64,000 nt of DNA from Doris montereyensis. Taxonomy: Eukaryota > Mollusca > Gastropoda > Nudibranchia > Dorididae. Below, in pieces: positions 24,101-47,229 of this stretch. Under the pieces are notes generated by a model, which was given only the letters and a program-made list of their open reading frames with translations, was not told where the DNA came from and ran no database searches. How positions within the stretch are numbered: position 1 is the stretch's first letter; every line of letters begins with the position of its first letter. A program made the translations under genes and the position numbers. The stretch lies in NCBI GenBank assembly GCA_037039925.1, contig JAXRKP010000637.1, positions 52,501 through 116,500 on the forward strand, read 5' to 3'.

Positions 24101-27100
24101 TTCATTTTTTTAATGGAAAAAAAGAAAAAAAGGAAATTTGGCTTCTCATAGACTGACAAATGAAAATAAAAGAAAACAAGAAAAATAAAAGGAAAGGAAA
24201 AAAGTTCCTTTTGCAGATTCATTAAAAATCAAGAACTAAATCAATTTGTGCTGGGTTCCTATGAAAGGAACAATTTTTTCTTGTACTTGCAGAGTTAATT
24301 CAGATAGTAAAATTTTAAAAAAGCAATGGACGTAGATCATATATTGGAATCTCTTACGTTATTGGTTCCTTGGAGAAGAGGATGGCGTACGCCAATTTCA
24401 GTTTCTGCAACAAGCTGAGCGATGCCAGGGCCCGCCTGAGGGTGATCTGTATCGGTCTGTCGCCAAGAATAAAATTGCAGCCTCCTCTCAAATGTCGAGC
24501 CTTTCAGATATGAAATGGAGAGAATCCAAATCTTTGTCATTGTCATATTTGTGTGGCGGCCAAATGTAAGGCTCAGTACATGGTGGGACAGAGCTTTGCT
24601 TTAAGTTTTTAAAATTTAATTTACCCACATCCTCAACTAAGATGATCTCAGGTTTTCGGTAGATTTTCAATTTTGTCCGGACTGCCCTGTAAATAGCCAA
24701 GGAATGCACAGAGCATTGTTATCTATACACTGGACCTCCTTTTTTTTATCGTCCGTCTCCGATGGGATTAAGTGTCAATCTAGCTACCTGGACCAGGGGG
24801 GGGTTAGTTTTTGCTAAAAAAAATTGAGAAAATTTTTCAACAGTTGTCGGAGCTCAAACCCACTACCTTTTAGTTGTGAGGCCGACATCTTGCCCTCGGA
24901 CTACTGAGTCCCCACAGTAGTGTTGGGCATATCGTATCGAAATATCAATATGTCCTGAAATATCGTATCATATCGAAATTGAAACCTAAATATCGATATT
25001 CTTTTAGACACAAAGCGACGCTAAAAAAAATTGAAAAAAAGCCAAGAAAAATAAAAAGGTCTGGAAAAAGTTTTATGTCATAATCAGTCAAATGACTCTG
25101 CACCATCCTTTACAGCTCTAACAGGGATTAGATTTGCTTGAGCCTATCATCACTGTCCTTAAATATTATGCATTTCCTTCTTTCCGCTAGTAGTAGTTTG
25201 TTTGTGTTAGTTTGAGAGTTTGTGTGTAATAGCTACCCCATAAGCACGAACACTTGGCCGCAAAAAGTGACACGTGTGTGTTGTGAAGGCAAAAAAACAA
25301 GTGTATTTGGTCACTAGCGCTTGTGTAAGCATGTGTGTGTTTCCTCTGCGGCTTGTGACGTCTCTCTCTTTCTCACTCTCCTTTCACACACACACTCTTT
25401 AACGCTCTCGCTATTCTCTCCCCCCCCTCTCTATGCCTATCTTTCCCTGCCCCAAAGCCCCCTATCTCATCTCTCTCCCTATCTCTCTCAAACAAACAAG
25501 ACAAACAGCGGAAATTTTTTTCTTTCTTCAAAAGCCCCAACAAACAAAAAATATTCCCGTGCATTTTGGGCACATGTCGAAATCAATTATTGATTTTCGA
25601 TACATCCGATATTTTCCAGTGAAAAATATCATATCGTATCGAAATCAAAATTTTTGATATCGTCCAACACTATCCCACAGAGCTTGCTAGACAGATGAGA
25701 CCAAAATTGTATTTTGTCAACAACAAATAATGATGTTTATATCATTAACAATTTATTTAGAGAAAACCAATAAAAGAGTTAAATGTTTCACGTTGATGCA
25801 CAAAAGTTTTGAAATATGAAAAATCAGCAACAACTCGTCATTCCCTGACCTCATTGAAGGCGACTCTAAATTCACCTCCTGGTGCCATCCCTAACTCCTT
25901 GGTGATGTACGCAGACATGTTTAGTAACAAGATATTGAGAACACCTTGCATCACACCATTCTGTGAAATGATAAAAGAAAAATCCAATCACTCATGTATC
26001 TTAAGACTAAATAATTATTTAATATTCATGCGAATTTACAAATTTTGAAGCAGTCGTTTCCAGCATGTCATGAATTTGTGTCATGTATATTTTGTATATC
26101 ATAAGTAAAAAAACAAAATACAAAAATCTTGAGAATTGCACAAACTGAGAGAACATTGACCAGGACAACTCAGAAGAAATCAAAAAAAAAATTTCTTCTA
26201 CCACATTGTAAGAAAAAACGGATTAAAAACAACTGATGACCAGTGGCAAGAGAAGTTAAGGATGTCAACAGAAAACATTCCTGGATAAGCTGAAAGTGAA
26301 TACCAAAGCAAAATTACAAAATTGTGAATTTATATGCCTGGCTGACAACAAAGAAGGATATGATCGTTGATTTCTTTCTCAGACCTGACACATGATGATG
26401 ATGATGATAAAGAAAAGCAATTGATATTGTGACTAGTAATGTCAGAATCCCAGCAATTAGGCTTCCCTATTTTATTACACAGGTGTAGACATTTTTACCT
26501 TTCTAATGACCTCCTGAACGGTGGACAGATTGATGTTCTTGGCTTCTTCCAGAATCTGCTCTTCATCCATCTTTAATATGTTGACTCGACTTTGACACAA
26601 TTCTACCATGACAATGTGGGGTTTCACAGCCTTTATAACCTGAAATTCACAGCACACAACAATGAAATTAATTTAATATTCATGTCTCAAATATATCAAC
26701 AGAAATAAACTCACAAAATAAAATTCATAGCCAAATAGAAAACTCATAAAGCGGTCTCTGGATGACAGGTTGGTCATCGGAAGACAACAAAAAGTAGCCT
26801 CTTTGCCGGGTGGTCTCTAAGGCCAATACATAAACAAAATAACCATTATGCAATGCACATCGCTCAGATCCTTAGGCCTACATTTTAAACTCAAATCAGG
26901 TGGGAGGAGAATGTGTCAGAAAGAGGAGCAAGAAGCAAGCAGTCAATGTCAATATGTATGTCCCATATTTTCATTTTTCCAAGCACTATGTCAAATGAAA
27001 AATTGCCATGAATGGACAATAAAGATCTATTCTTATTATTCAAATTGTTATCAAAATTTCTTACAAAATCTTTTTCCTCTTCTCTTTCCTGTTGATCATA

Positions 27101-30100
27101 AAACTAGGTAGCCATCGCACAACACAATTAGGCCTAATTCACTTTTAATCCGGACCATCATCAGTTTTTTATCAGTGAAAACATGCTGCCAGCTTGCAAC
27201 AGTTATGGCAGTGACTTTGATCTGAACAAAATGTTCCAATGACGGTGACCGGTCTGCAAGTGTTGTGAGCCGATATGAGCCATAAGTGTCAATCACCTCG
27301 TTCATCTGGTGGGTGTGTGCCGGTCTACAAGTGTTGTGAGCCGATATGAGCAATAACTCTCAATCACCTCTGGTGGTGTGTGCTGGTCTGCAAGTGTTGT
27401 GAGCCGATTCATCTGGTCTGGGTGTGTGGTCTACAAGGTTGTGAGCCGATATGAGCCATAAGTGTCAATCACCTCGTTCATCTGGTGGGTGTGTGCTGGT
27501 CTACAAGCGTTGTGAGCCGATATGAGCCATAACTCCTCAATCACCTCGTTCATCTGGTGGGTGTGTGCTGGTCTGCAAGTGTTGTGAGCCGATATGAGCC
27601 ATAACTGTCAATCACCTCGTTCATCTGGTGGGTGTGTGCTGGTCTACAAGTCTTGTGAGCCGATATGAGCCAAAGTGTCAATCACCTCGTTCATCTGGTG
27701 GGTGTGTGCGATATGTGAGCCGATAACTCTCAATCACCTCGTTCTGCATCTGGTGGGTGTGTGCTGGTCTACAAGTGTTGTGAGCCGATATGAGCCATAA
27801 CTGTCAATCACCTCGTTCATCTGGTGGGTGTGTGCTGGTCTGCAAGTGTTGTGAGCCGATATGAGCCATAAGTGTCAATCAATCGTTCATCTGGTGTGTG
27901 TGTGCTGGTCTGGTGTTGTGGTGATATGAGCCATAACTGTTCATCTGCTGGTCTACAAGCGTTGTGAGCCGATATGAGCCATAACTCTCAATCACCTCGT
28001 TCATCTGGTGGGTGTGTGCTGGTCTACAAGTGTTGTGAGCCGATATGAGCCATAAGTGTCAATCACCTCGTTCATCTGGTGGGTGTGTGCTGGTCTGCAA
28101 GTGTTGTGAGCCGATATGAGCCATAACTCTCAATCACCTCGTTCATCTGGTGGGTGTGTGCTGGTCTACAAAGCGTTGTGAGCCGATATGAGCCATAACT
28201 CTCAATCACCTCGTTCATCTGGTGGTGTGTGCTGGTCTACAAGTGTTGTGAGCTGGCCATAAGTGTCAATCACCTCGTTCATCTGGTGGGTGTGTGCTGG
28301 TCGATGTTGTGAGCCGATGAGCCATAAGTGTCAATCACCTCGTTCATCTGGTGGGTGTGTGCTGGTCTACAAGTGTTGTGAGCCGATAGAGCCATAACTC
28401 TCAATCACCTCGTTCATCTGGTGGGTGTGTGCTGGTCTACAAACGTTGTGAGCCGATATGAGCCATAAGTGTCAATCACCTCGTTCATCTGGTGGGTGTG
28501 TGCTGTGCTGGTCTACAAAGTGTTGTGGTGTGCCTGGTCTATATGAGCCCATAACTCTCAATCACCTCGTTCATCTGGTGGGTGTGTGCTGGTCTACAAG
28601 CGTTGTGAGCGATATGAGCCATAACTCTCAATCACCTCGTTCATCTGGTGGGTGTGTGCTGGTCTACAAGCGTTGTGAGTCGATATGAGCCATAACTCTC
28701 AATCACCTCGTTCATCTGGTGGGTGTGTGGCATCAACATCAAAGAGCCTCATGCTGACTCAGCATGTTCCACATAGACAGAAACACAGCATTGCCAATCT
28801 GAATTAGAATTTTCGTTTTATTGCATAGAGTTCAGAAGATCATAATTTGGCCTTCTGACGAAAGAAAAACCAGCCTTTTAAAGGGCCTGAAGTTGTTCTC
28901 TTAGGCATGACAATTTAACAGGGGAAGAATCTGTTACACAGCAAAAGCTACTTCTAGGGTGGACCAGCAAGAGAGAACACGTGACTCTGATGCTTTTGAG
29001 ATTACACTGGCTTCCCATTATAGCCAGAGTGATCTATTAAGTTGAGAATTCTGCGTTACAAATGCATCAATCGTAACAGTAACACCCTTCCCTATCTCAC
29101 GACCTGGTTAATTTGTATATTCCATCCCGGTCATTTAGATCAGGTGATCATCGCCTACTTAGGGTACCTAGAAAAGGATCAAAGAAATTGAAGGAGTCAT
29201 TTCAATAGTGTGCCCATGTCCATTTTGTGAAAAAGGAGACAGAGATAATCCTAGGGAATAAAAGGAAATCCCGCCGAAAAATGTGAAAACGATATGATGA
29301 AAATACATCACATTTGCAGCCATTTGAAACCTGGAATTCCCAAAGCCAACAGTGCCAAAGTCCATGGGTTTTGGCATTTATCTCAAAATGACGTATTTGT
29401 GACTTGGACACACTATTGAAATGACCTCTTCAATTTTTCAAAAGATCATTTTCACATTTTGCTCCATCTAGTTGGAATGATCTCCCCTTATCCCTCCGTC
29501 AAATGTCAACTAAACCAACCTTCAAGAAGCACCTTAAAACCCATTTGATTACAACATTCCTGCTCAATTAACGTTTCTACCTATGTGATTTGTATTAATG
29601 TATGTGCAGATATAATCAACGTAAATGTATATTATGTGTTTTTATATTACCATTATCTCACTGTGATTGCAATGCGCTTAGAGCTTTATTATACAAGGGA
29701 GTAGGCGTAGTAGAAATGATCTACATTATTATTTTTATTATCTAAGGAAGTGGCTTCTTAGGTGGAGACAGCTGTATTACTTTCTCTTAAAAAATGAAAC
29801 AGTACTTAAATTCGTATAAGTTCAATTATGCATTACAAATTTGAATACTCATTAGAAATATTAGTTGCAGTATGAGAATAATCAATTCATACGCACAGCA
29901 GCAACATAATGGTTATGTTATTCTGGGCAGTTTACCTTAATAAATATCCAAAATTATTCAAAGAACGAATTTTAAAAAAATGCATGTCACTAATTCAAAC
30001 TACTATCAAAAGTCTGGGTAAATCTTGTGTCAAACAGATATTGCTATTATAACCATTATATGTCAAGTACAAGTCCAACTCATCTCAACAACATAATGGA

Positions 30101-31713
30101 CATTTTTACAAGTGCATACATGGATAAATCAATAAACAAAGAATTGAATACAACCCTTCGCTGTGACCATTAATTCTACAAGCCAGTTTGTGCATGTTAT
30201 GTATGCCATGGGCTTGTAGAATTTACAGGTTTGAGGTCAGTTTGTGCATATGCCAAATGTCATGTGACCATAGACTTTACGGGCTTATGCATGACATGTT
30301 TCAATAGGTTTGTTGATTGGTCTAACTGTGTAAAACATTTGCACATTGTTTAAATAGCATCCCTTCAGAAGGTAAATCGTCAGTTTCTCCCTTGCACTGC
30401 TATGTTGTGTCTCCTGGGTAGCGAAGCGGTTAGAAATAAACAGATAAATGAATAAATATAAATATGTAAGTTCACTAATACTTGCTGAAGAAATCGTAAG
30501 TGAAGACTAGAAAGACACCAGTTGAAATGCTTTCAAAATCAATTACATTCAGACAAAAAACCAACTCATCAGCTTGCCTTTGAAACGTCTGACTGACTCT
30601 CTCTACTGAAGTGAGCAGTTCCAACAACATACACTCGACAGCCATTTCTTTCAAGCAGGATTGTTGTCTCAGGCAACTCAGAGATTGGGACTGGCACACG
30701 ATGGAGCTGGTAGTCATCGACATCATCATCTGTTTCTTCATCACCTTCACTATCAGCATCATCTGTTAAAGCATATATATAAGTGCAAAGTTGAGCACTT
30801 ACATTCGATGATACGTCAACTTTTATTTTATGACAATTCTTATACAATGTTTGAGAGTAAACACAGGGACAGATGTTTTACTTTTATGGAATGTAAACAG
30901 CCAGCCAAAATGTCAAAAGAGGGAATTTTTCCTTTTGTGTAGATAATTCTGTGTTCGGTTATCTTTCAAAAGTATACAGTTCAAATACTAAAACTCTTCA
31001 GAAATACAGCAAAGTGCTTGAAATCTGTTCCATACAGGCAAAAATCATAAAGAGTTTTGAATTATTCACATTATATAAATAAGATTCATGGAAAAGCATA
31101 ATGTCTACCGAACCTACATTGTGCTGCTACAATAGTGTGCAAACTGGGAAAATACTTTCACCTTATCTCAAAATAAAATAACAGGGATAGTCAATAAAAA
31201 AGCGACCAGAAAAGCAGGTAAAATCAAAGAAAAGAGCAGTGCCGTGTCTCGTCCAGCATTCCAATTGCTTTAGAGAAAGGAACTAAAAAAAACCCGACTA
31301 TCATTGAGCTTACACTCAATGTAACAGCAGTCACTCATCAAGTGTTGTCCAAGTGCGCAAATGGGGTGAAAAAAACGAAATACCTGAGGTGGGGCTCAAA
31401 CCCAGTACCTCTGGGTCACAGTGCTATGCCTTTAATCACTCGGCCATTTCATCCCCAAAAATCACTCAAACAAAAATAAAAACTCTTACCATCGTAAAAC
31501 AAATGTAGCATTGTTAAAATTCCAATCAGTCTGGCATGAGTCATAGGTTGGAACTCTTAATAAACTCTTACCCATCAAATCATCCTCCTCATCTTCCTTG
31601 TTGTAGAGAGAAGCTCCAGCTACATTATTGTTCTCACTGCTATCGACTACTATGTGGCCGCTGTTATTATTGGTGGCAAATTCACCATCCTCTAATTCTG
31701 CCTCCTGGGACAT
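21038..31713 (-). CDS. TRABD: TRABD, TraB domain-containing protein (seven coding exons seen; C-terminus not found)
   Basis: A minus-strand gene of the TraB/PrgY-like family (relatives of Tiki). Family members carry GxxH-type motifs and a conserved Glu thought to form a metal-dependent fold; the cellular role of TRABD is poorly known. Exons in coding order: 31713-31572 (acidic N-terminus), 30762-30578 (contains NGCRVYVVGTAHFS), 26639-26499 (PHIVMVELCQSRVN), 25960-25850 (ELGMAPGGEFR), 24500-24358 (LGDRPIQITL), 22123-21954 (EKCKQKDMLEQM) and 21137-21038 (VVVGVVGIGHVQGI). Exon phases agree at every join except around 22123-21954, where two small deletions break the frame. Roughly 330 residues are covered. 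By comparison with the vertebrate protein (about 376 residues) a membrane-associated C-terminal segment of about 50 residues is missing. Introns contain SINEs, an hAT-like MITE and minisatellites. Confidence 0.9.
21425..21640 (-). mobile_element. SINE-like fragment related to family A, in a TRABD intron
   Basis: Shares the order CTGGGTAC, CATTCATACCTGAGTCAAG, GGGAAA and a GAGTTTGAACC B-box-like block with family A, but its head differs. Confidence 0.4.
21954..22123 (-). CDS. TRABD: TRABD exon with two frame-breaking deletions
   Basis: Encodes KDVEKCKQKDMLEQM, then GEFPAL, a segment expected to read SERDVFLAHSLQ, and a short Pro-rich end. Two positions break the frame. The A run at the exon start (22122-22118) is one base short for joining the previous exon, which leaves AC. 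The GA run near 22025 is two bases short within the SER-D-V stretch. Together they remove three bases. Elsewhere the exon is well conserved, so sequencing or assembly error in simple runs is more likely than decay. Confidence 0.8.
22512..22817 (-). mobile_element. tRNA-derived SINE, family A, copy 2 (TRABD intron)
   Basis: Minus-strand head: A-box region ATGGCTGAGTGGTTAGACTG, B-box GGTCCCGGGTTCAAATCC. The body runs to GGCCTTGAAGAATTTTTT and a (TTA)n tail. This is the clearest family A head in the window. Confidence 0.8.
23040..23570. repeat. 56-bp minisatellite with a hairpin at each unit junction
   Basis: About nine units containing CCTTTACACTACCACAAGAT and CTTCCAAAGGCCTGACAGTG. Each junction reads CAGTGACAGAACTGTCACTG, a perfect 9-bp inverted repeat around AA. 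One unit near 23240 is rearranged. The array lies in a TRABD intron and abuts a LINE tail. Confidence 0.92.
23556..23690 (+). pseudogene. Non-LTR retrotransposon reverse-transcriptase C-terminal tail
   Basis: Reads SLPSFKYTSPHVWNSLPLLL and ends with a stop after a TFKRHPKL stretch. The core form (hydrophobic, P-x-x-WNSLP, then FK) is the usual C-terminal end of Jockey/CR1/L2-type polyproteins. 5' truncated. Confidence 0.65.
24358..24500 (-). CDS. TRABD: TRABD exon (LGDRPI segment)
   Basis: Encodes 47 codons plus AC: an N-terminal ARHL stretch, then CNFILGDRPIQITLRRALAS, a Leu-rich helix, and KEPI. The acceptor follows GATTCTCTCCATTTCATATC and TGAAAG; the donor is GTAAGA. Confidence 0.9.
24610..24913 (-). 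mobile_element. tRNA-derived SINE, family B, nearly full (TRABD intron)
   Basis: Minus strand: GGGGACTCAGTAGTCCGAGG head, B-box-like GTAGTGGGTTTGAGCTCC, body with GGACTGCCCTGTAAATAGCC, tail GATGTGGGTAAATTAAATTT. An hAT-like element lies directly against its 5' end. Confidence 0.75.
24918..25672. mobile_element. 755-bp non-autonomous hAT-like element
   Basis: The ends are inverted: TAGTGTTGGGCATATCG at the left and the complement of TAGTGTTGGACGATATC at the right, with further subterminal repeats rich in ATCGTATCGAAAT on both sides. Flanking octamers are CCCCACAG (24910-24917) and TCCCACAG (25673-25680), an 8-bp target duplication with one difference. TIR form and 8-bp duplication are hAT hallmarks. 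No transposase domain is seen inside. Confidence 0.8.
25850..25960 (-). CDS. TRABD: TRABD exon (ELGMAPGGEFR)
   Basis: 37 codons, phase 0-0, encoding a hydrophobic helix (GVLNILLLNMSAYI) then the family-typical ELGMAPGGEFRVAFNE. Acceptor CATTTCACAG; the donor is GTCAGG, a weak but GT-type site. Confidence 0.92.
26499..26639 (-). CDS. TRABD: TRABD exon (VMVELCQSRVN)
   Basis: 47 codons, phase 0-0. Encodes VIKAVKPHIVMVELCQSRVN followed by a charged helix. The Glu of VELC corresponds to the conserved family glutamate. Acceptor GTGAATTTCAG, donor GTAAAA. Confidence 0.95.
27240..28730. repeat. 71-bp minisatellite in a TRABD intron
   Basis: About twenty units built from GTTGTGAGCCGATATGAGCC, then TCAATCACCTCGTTCATCTG and GTGGGTGTGTGCTGGTCTAC. 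Period 71 is measured from 27262 to 27333. Variation between units is mainly GTGTC/CTCTC after CATAA, plus deletions. Confidence 0.95.
28990..29720 (+). pseudogene. LINE 3' end interrupted by a MITE (TRABD intron)
   Basis: Reads RLHWLPI near 29005, then a frame-broken stretch to about 29171, then after the MITE FAPSSWNDLPLSLRQ and a TFKKHLKTHL end with a stop at about 29572. These are the usual last motifs of CR1/L2/Jockey-like reverse-transcriptase proteins. The 3' UTR near 29660 has CAATGCGCTTAGAGC. Confidence 0.65.
29172..29452. mobile_element. 281-bp MITE inserted in the LINE tail
   Basis: The ends are about 50-bp imperfect inverted repeats sharing GTCATTTCAATAGTGTG. The insertion splits the retrotransposon coding text between a VPR-like end and the FAPSSWNDLP start. 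The target duplication is not clear, so the superfamily is unassigned. Confidence 0.7.
30578..30762 (-). CDS. TRABD: TRABD exon (GTAH motif; GC donor)
   Basis: Acidic start (DADSEGDEETDDDVDDYQ), then a short linker and NGCRVYVVGTAHFSRESQ. GTAH is the first GxxH motif of the TraB fold. The exon starts with AT, completing GAT with the preceding G. The donor is GCAAGC after AAG, so the 3.9-kb intron would be of GC-AG type. Confidence 0.92.
31380..31457 (-). mobile_element. SINE head, family F
   Basis: Minus strand: ATGGCCGAGTGATTAAAG A box and GGTACTGGGTTTGAGCCCC B box, spaced as in a tRNA. It lies in a TRABD intron. Body and tail are not clear. Confidence 0.6.
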
Positions 31714-31728
31714 GACAGGAATAAAAGC
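31572..31728 (-). CDS. TRABD: TRABD first recognised coding exon
   Basis: The exon follows a CTGTTTAAG acceptor. An in-frame ATG at 31713 opens an acidic, disordered N-terminus (MSQEAELEDGEF, later NKEDEEDDLM). The donor is GTAAGA and leaves one G. The presence of an acceptor means at least one further 5' exon, probably non-coding, lies at higher coordinates. If that exon is coding the start could be further upstream. Confidence 0.8.
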
Positions 31729-31799
31729 CTTAAACAGAAAAATACAAAACAAAACAATTAATCAATAAACATGTAAAAACATGTCATAAATATGAAATA

Positions 31800-34700
31800 C
31801 GTTTTCAAACTCGGTCTCATAATAAAATATCTCTTCAAAAATATTGACTGATTTGAACACACTTTATTGATTAAAAGAAGAGTGGTTAAAAGAAGACTGG
31901 TTAAAAAAATTGACTTCTTTAATCATTTTTAATGCCCTGTATTTATCCATTTTAAAACATCACAATAATCATAAGTGATAAGAAATAAATTCTTAGTTCT
32001 GGGTCGACTTGAGTTTCTAAACAGAAGTAAAACAAAAATATTTTTTTAAAAGTAAAAAAAAAATTGTTTTTTCATTATGGGCTTTCTTTAACTTTAATTA
32101 TTAAAGACTCAATATGTGAGGGGCTTAAAGAAGGGAAAAAAAGTGAGGGGTTGTAGAGGCAATTATAGGTGGCGTTATGCAAGGATTTACATAGTCAGGC
32201 GGATCCAAGGGACATAAATGAGATAAAAATTGAGAAGAGTTGCTTCCAGTCACTGCAGTGCTTAATGACTTGAGTTGGTCATTTCCGCCAATCCGACCCT
32301 GTGTGAGACTAACAACACAATGGACTTTTTATTTGAACAGGAGCAGTTGAAATACTAAAACAGTCAGTCTGACATATCCGACTGGAACTAACCATCTATT
32401 CGAGTTTATGAGAACCCAGTCCGCCTAAGAACTTGCTATTTCCTTGCAACAGAACTTTTCATTATAACAGTACCTCCTTAAGACCGCACTATTAACCCTT
32501 ACCCTAACCCCATGGGGGCACGTACGGGGAAAAAAAAACCCATTGTCGTCAAAAGCGTTTTCTTTTCGGTGAGGGTTTTGATGCTGCTGCCTTTCTCTCT
32601 CTCTCTCTTTCCATCTTTCTTTTTCTCTCCCTTCCTCTCTCTCTATTGGCAAATATCGGCCTATACGTATCGCATCCTCACTCGTTATATAAGTCGTGAA
32701 GTTTACCGTACCGGTTTCAGCAGAATGGTACTCACGATAAACCCGTAACACGTAATAAGGATAGTATAAAGGTGTACAATCACAGAATTCTACAAAAAAC
32801 AGGACAAACAAGCATCGGTTTTCATTCATTCACACGATCCGGAACGCGCGAGTCATCTAATCGACGGTAAGGCACCGGCCGTGGACTCAACACCTGAGGT
32901 GTCGGGAAACACAAACAAAGACTTCACATCTTATTGAGAACTAGGGAAAAGTCAGGGAACTCTCCAAACGAGATGCCCAAGCGTTACATCACTAAATAAA
33001 CGCCAGGGAAACATCGGTCGACGGACCCGTGCAGTTCGCGTAACATTACATCACTGGCATTGGACCTAGAATTTTCAGTTATGCCCCTTGACTGAAAAAC
33101 ATGACTTTTAACAGCTAATTTACTCGCCTCACTATCTCTTAAAGTCATATATATATGTGGAATCCTCTGATTCTAAGCTTTAACATGGTATATTTACACT
33201 TGTAAGAAATATAACATGTACATTTTGACAAAAGAGGAAATGGGGAGGGACCATTTTGTGAAACCTGCCCTATGCAGTATTGTGCAAATGAGATAAACTT
33301 GTTGTGTGTCATGTGAAGGGGTATCGTTTATAATATAACCAAACAAAAGTCAGTCACTTCTGATGCAATGATTGGTCTCAGTCATATCATATGGACATGG
33401 TCCATTGCCGCTGATAAAATGATATTATAGCTGCTTGAGTTCAAATGAAATGCCGTGTCAGGTTGGCAGTAATGCAACAGGCCAGTCACAAAACACTGGA
33501 GCACTGGAGGCAACCTCTCTCTTATTCAATCAAAACATTTTTCACGGTTATTGAGTTGTATGTCCTTTGATGTGTGCGTGACTATGGACATGGAAAACCT
33601 CCCACCCAGGCCAACTTACTGAAAAGCGATCACACAACTGTTCCCTGTTAGTGTTAACTCAGTCAGGTCTTGAAACTAAATCTCATCTGACCCTCAAATT
33701 TCAAGTTTTTTTTTTACACCACAGCTCACTCCACTAAAACTAGCCGGCTAAGTGCTAGATCTAGATTAAGGAAATCTAGATCTAGAATGATGAATGAATC
33801 TAGATTAGCAGTAGTTAGTTCTAGATCTACTGGCTCAATTGGCCTGTCCTAAAGTTACATTAGACTTTCATCACCGTTTTTCTAGAAGTTTCAAAGGTAG
33901 CCAAAATTATGTTCATGCAAATCTGCTGGGTTTAAAAAAATATTTTTTCCTGTTTTTAAAGCGCTTTAGTTAGGAGGATAGCAGCTGTTAGCAATGGTCA
34001 TAGTGCAAATCAGTTGTGTTGATGTATTTTGGACAGTCGGAATTGTCTCCCGTAGAAAACAGTCATTTCCGATGTACGATTTTCCACACGAAATAGCAGT
34101 TACTAAACTCTTGACATTTAATTATCCCTAGTATCCTTTGCTATGGTTGTTATTCGTTGATGTTTACTTAGATCTCGAAAGTATAATGGTCTCCTGGTAT
34201 ACATCACATAACTGTATACTTATTTTAATGTACAAGAAAGGAGGGAGTGGTGTTCATAGAACTTGAACACATTTCAATGCCTATTTAAATATCAAACAGG
34301 AAGTAAACATGAAAGCTTTAGCACACAAAACAACATCAATGACAATAACAACAACATCACGATAAAACATCAAGAACACTCTCAAAATAATCATAGCAAA
34401 ATGCAACAATCATGTGCGATCTATCTTCTGGTTACCAATGAGTATAATCACATTCAGAATGATACATGTATTTATGTACAAACATTTGACAAATAACTTA
34501 GATCTAGAAACGTGCCATTTGGCATTTTATTATTTTTTTCCTACTACAAACAACTTCATTTTTAGCTATGAACGAATGATCATACGTTCTAAATAATCTG
34601 AAAACAAATACACTAAACTGAAAGCAAACAATATAAAATAAATACTATAATGCTTATACCTGGATGAGGAAGAAAGCTGATTTTAAATATTCGAAAAACG

Positions 34701-35024
34701 TATAGAAGCATGTTCAACTGTTTGCGACATAAATCTTTATTTGTGGCTGGCATGTGTGTGTTTTCTGTATCTTCAATCTCCAGTCTCCACACGGCCCAAA
34801 CATTGTAATAATTTGCAATGTATTAGAGTCTAGGTCTAGATTTAGGCCTACAATTTAATGACTCCACAGTAAACACGCCGGCTGTAACGTTTGTTTTAGA
34901 CAGATCTAGATCTAGAGAGTTAATCAACTCGATCTATCTAGCTCGAGATCTAGACCTATTCTTATTTTTGTCAGCCTCCTTTACTATTTTTGAAGTTGGA
35001 TCTATCACAGAAAAATATCCAGTC
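31800..35024. other. Intergenic interval between divergent TRABD and NAA10
   Basis: About 3.3 kb separate the first recognised TRABD exon from the NAA10 start codon, with transcription pointing outward on both sides. It should hold both promoters and the TRABD 5' exon. A less AT-rich, CpG-containing stretch lies at 32820-33060. TCTAGATC words become frequent from 33750. No TATA box can be assigned with confidence. Confidence 0.5.
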
Positions 35025-47134
<12,110 letters not shown>

Positions 47135-47218
47135 TAATAATTCTGTTCTATTTGCTTTGCCTATGTGTACAGCTTCTTTTCTTTTTTTTTTTATTATAGG
47201 TTGATGATTGGTCCTTAG

Positions 47219-47224
47219 AATAAA
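47219..47224 (+). terminator. Likely NAA10 polyadenylation signal
   Basis: AATAAA 85 bases after the stop codon. A second AATAAA near 47560 could serve a longer transcript. Confidence 0.5.
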
Positions 47225-47229
47225 ATAAT

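Noticed and set aside
27240..28730. CRISPR-like regular repeats
   Set aside because: Units are contiguous with no unique spacers, the host is an animal, and no cas genes exist.
32425..32829. 134-codon minus-strand ORF as a TRABD 5' coding exon
   Set aside because: Contains a low-complexity Glu/Arg run from a CT-rich tract, and no acceptor/donor pair links it in phase to the exon at 31728.
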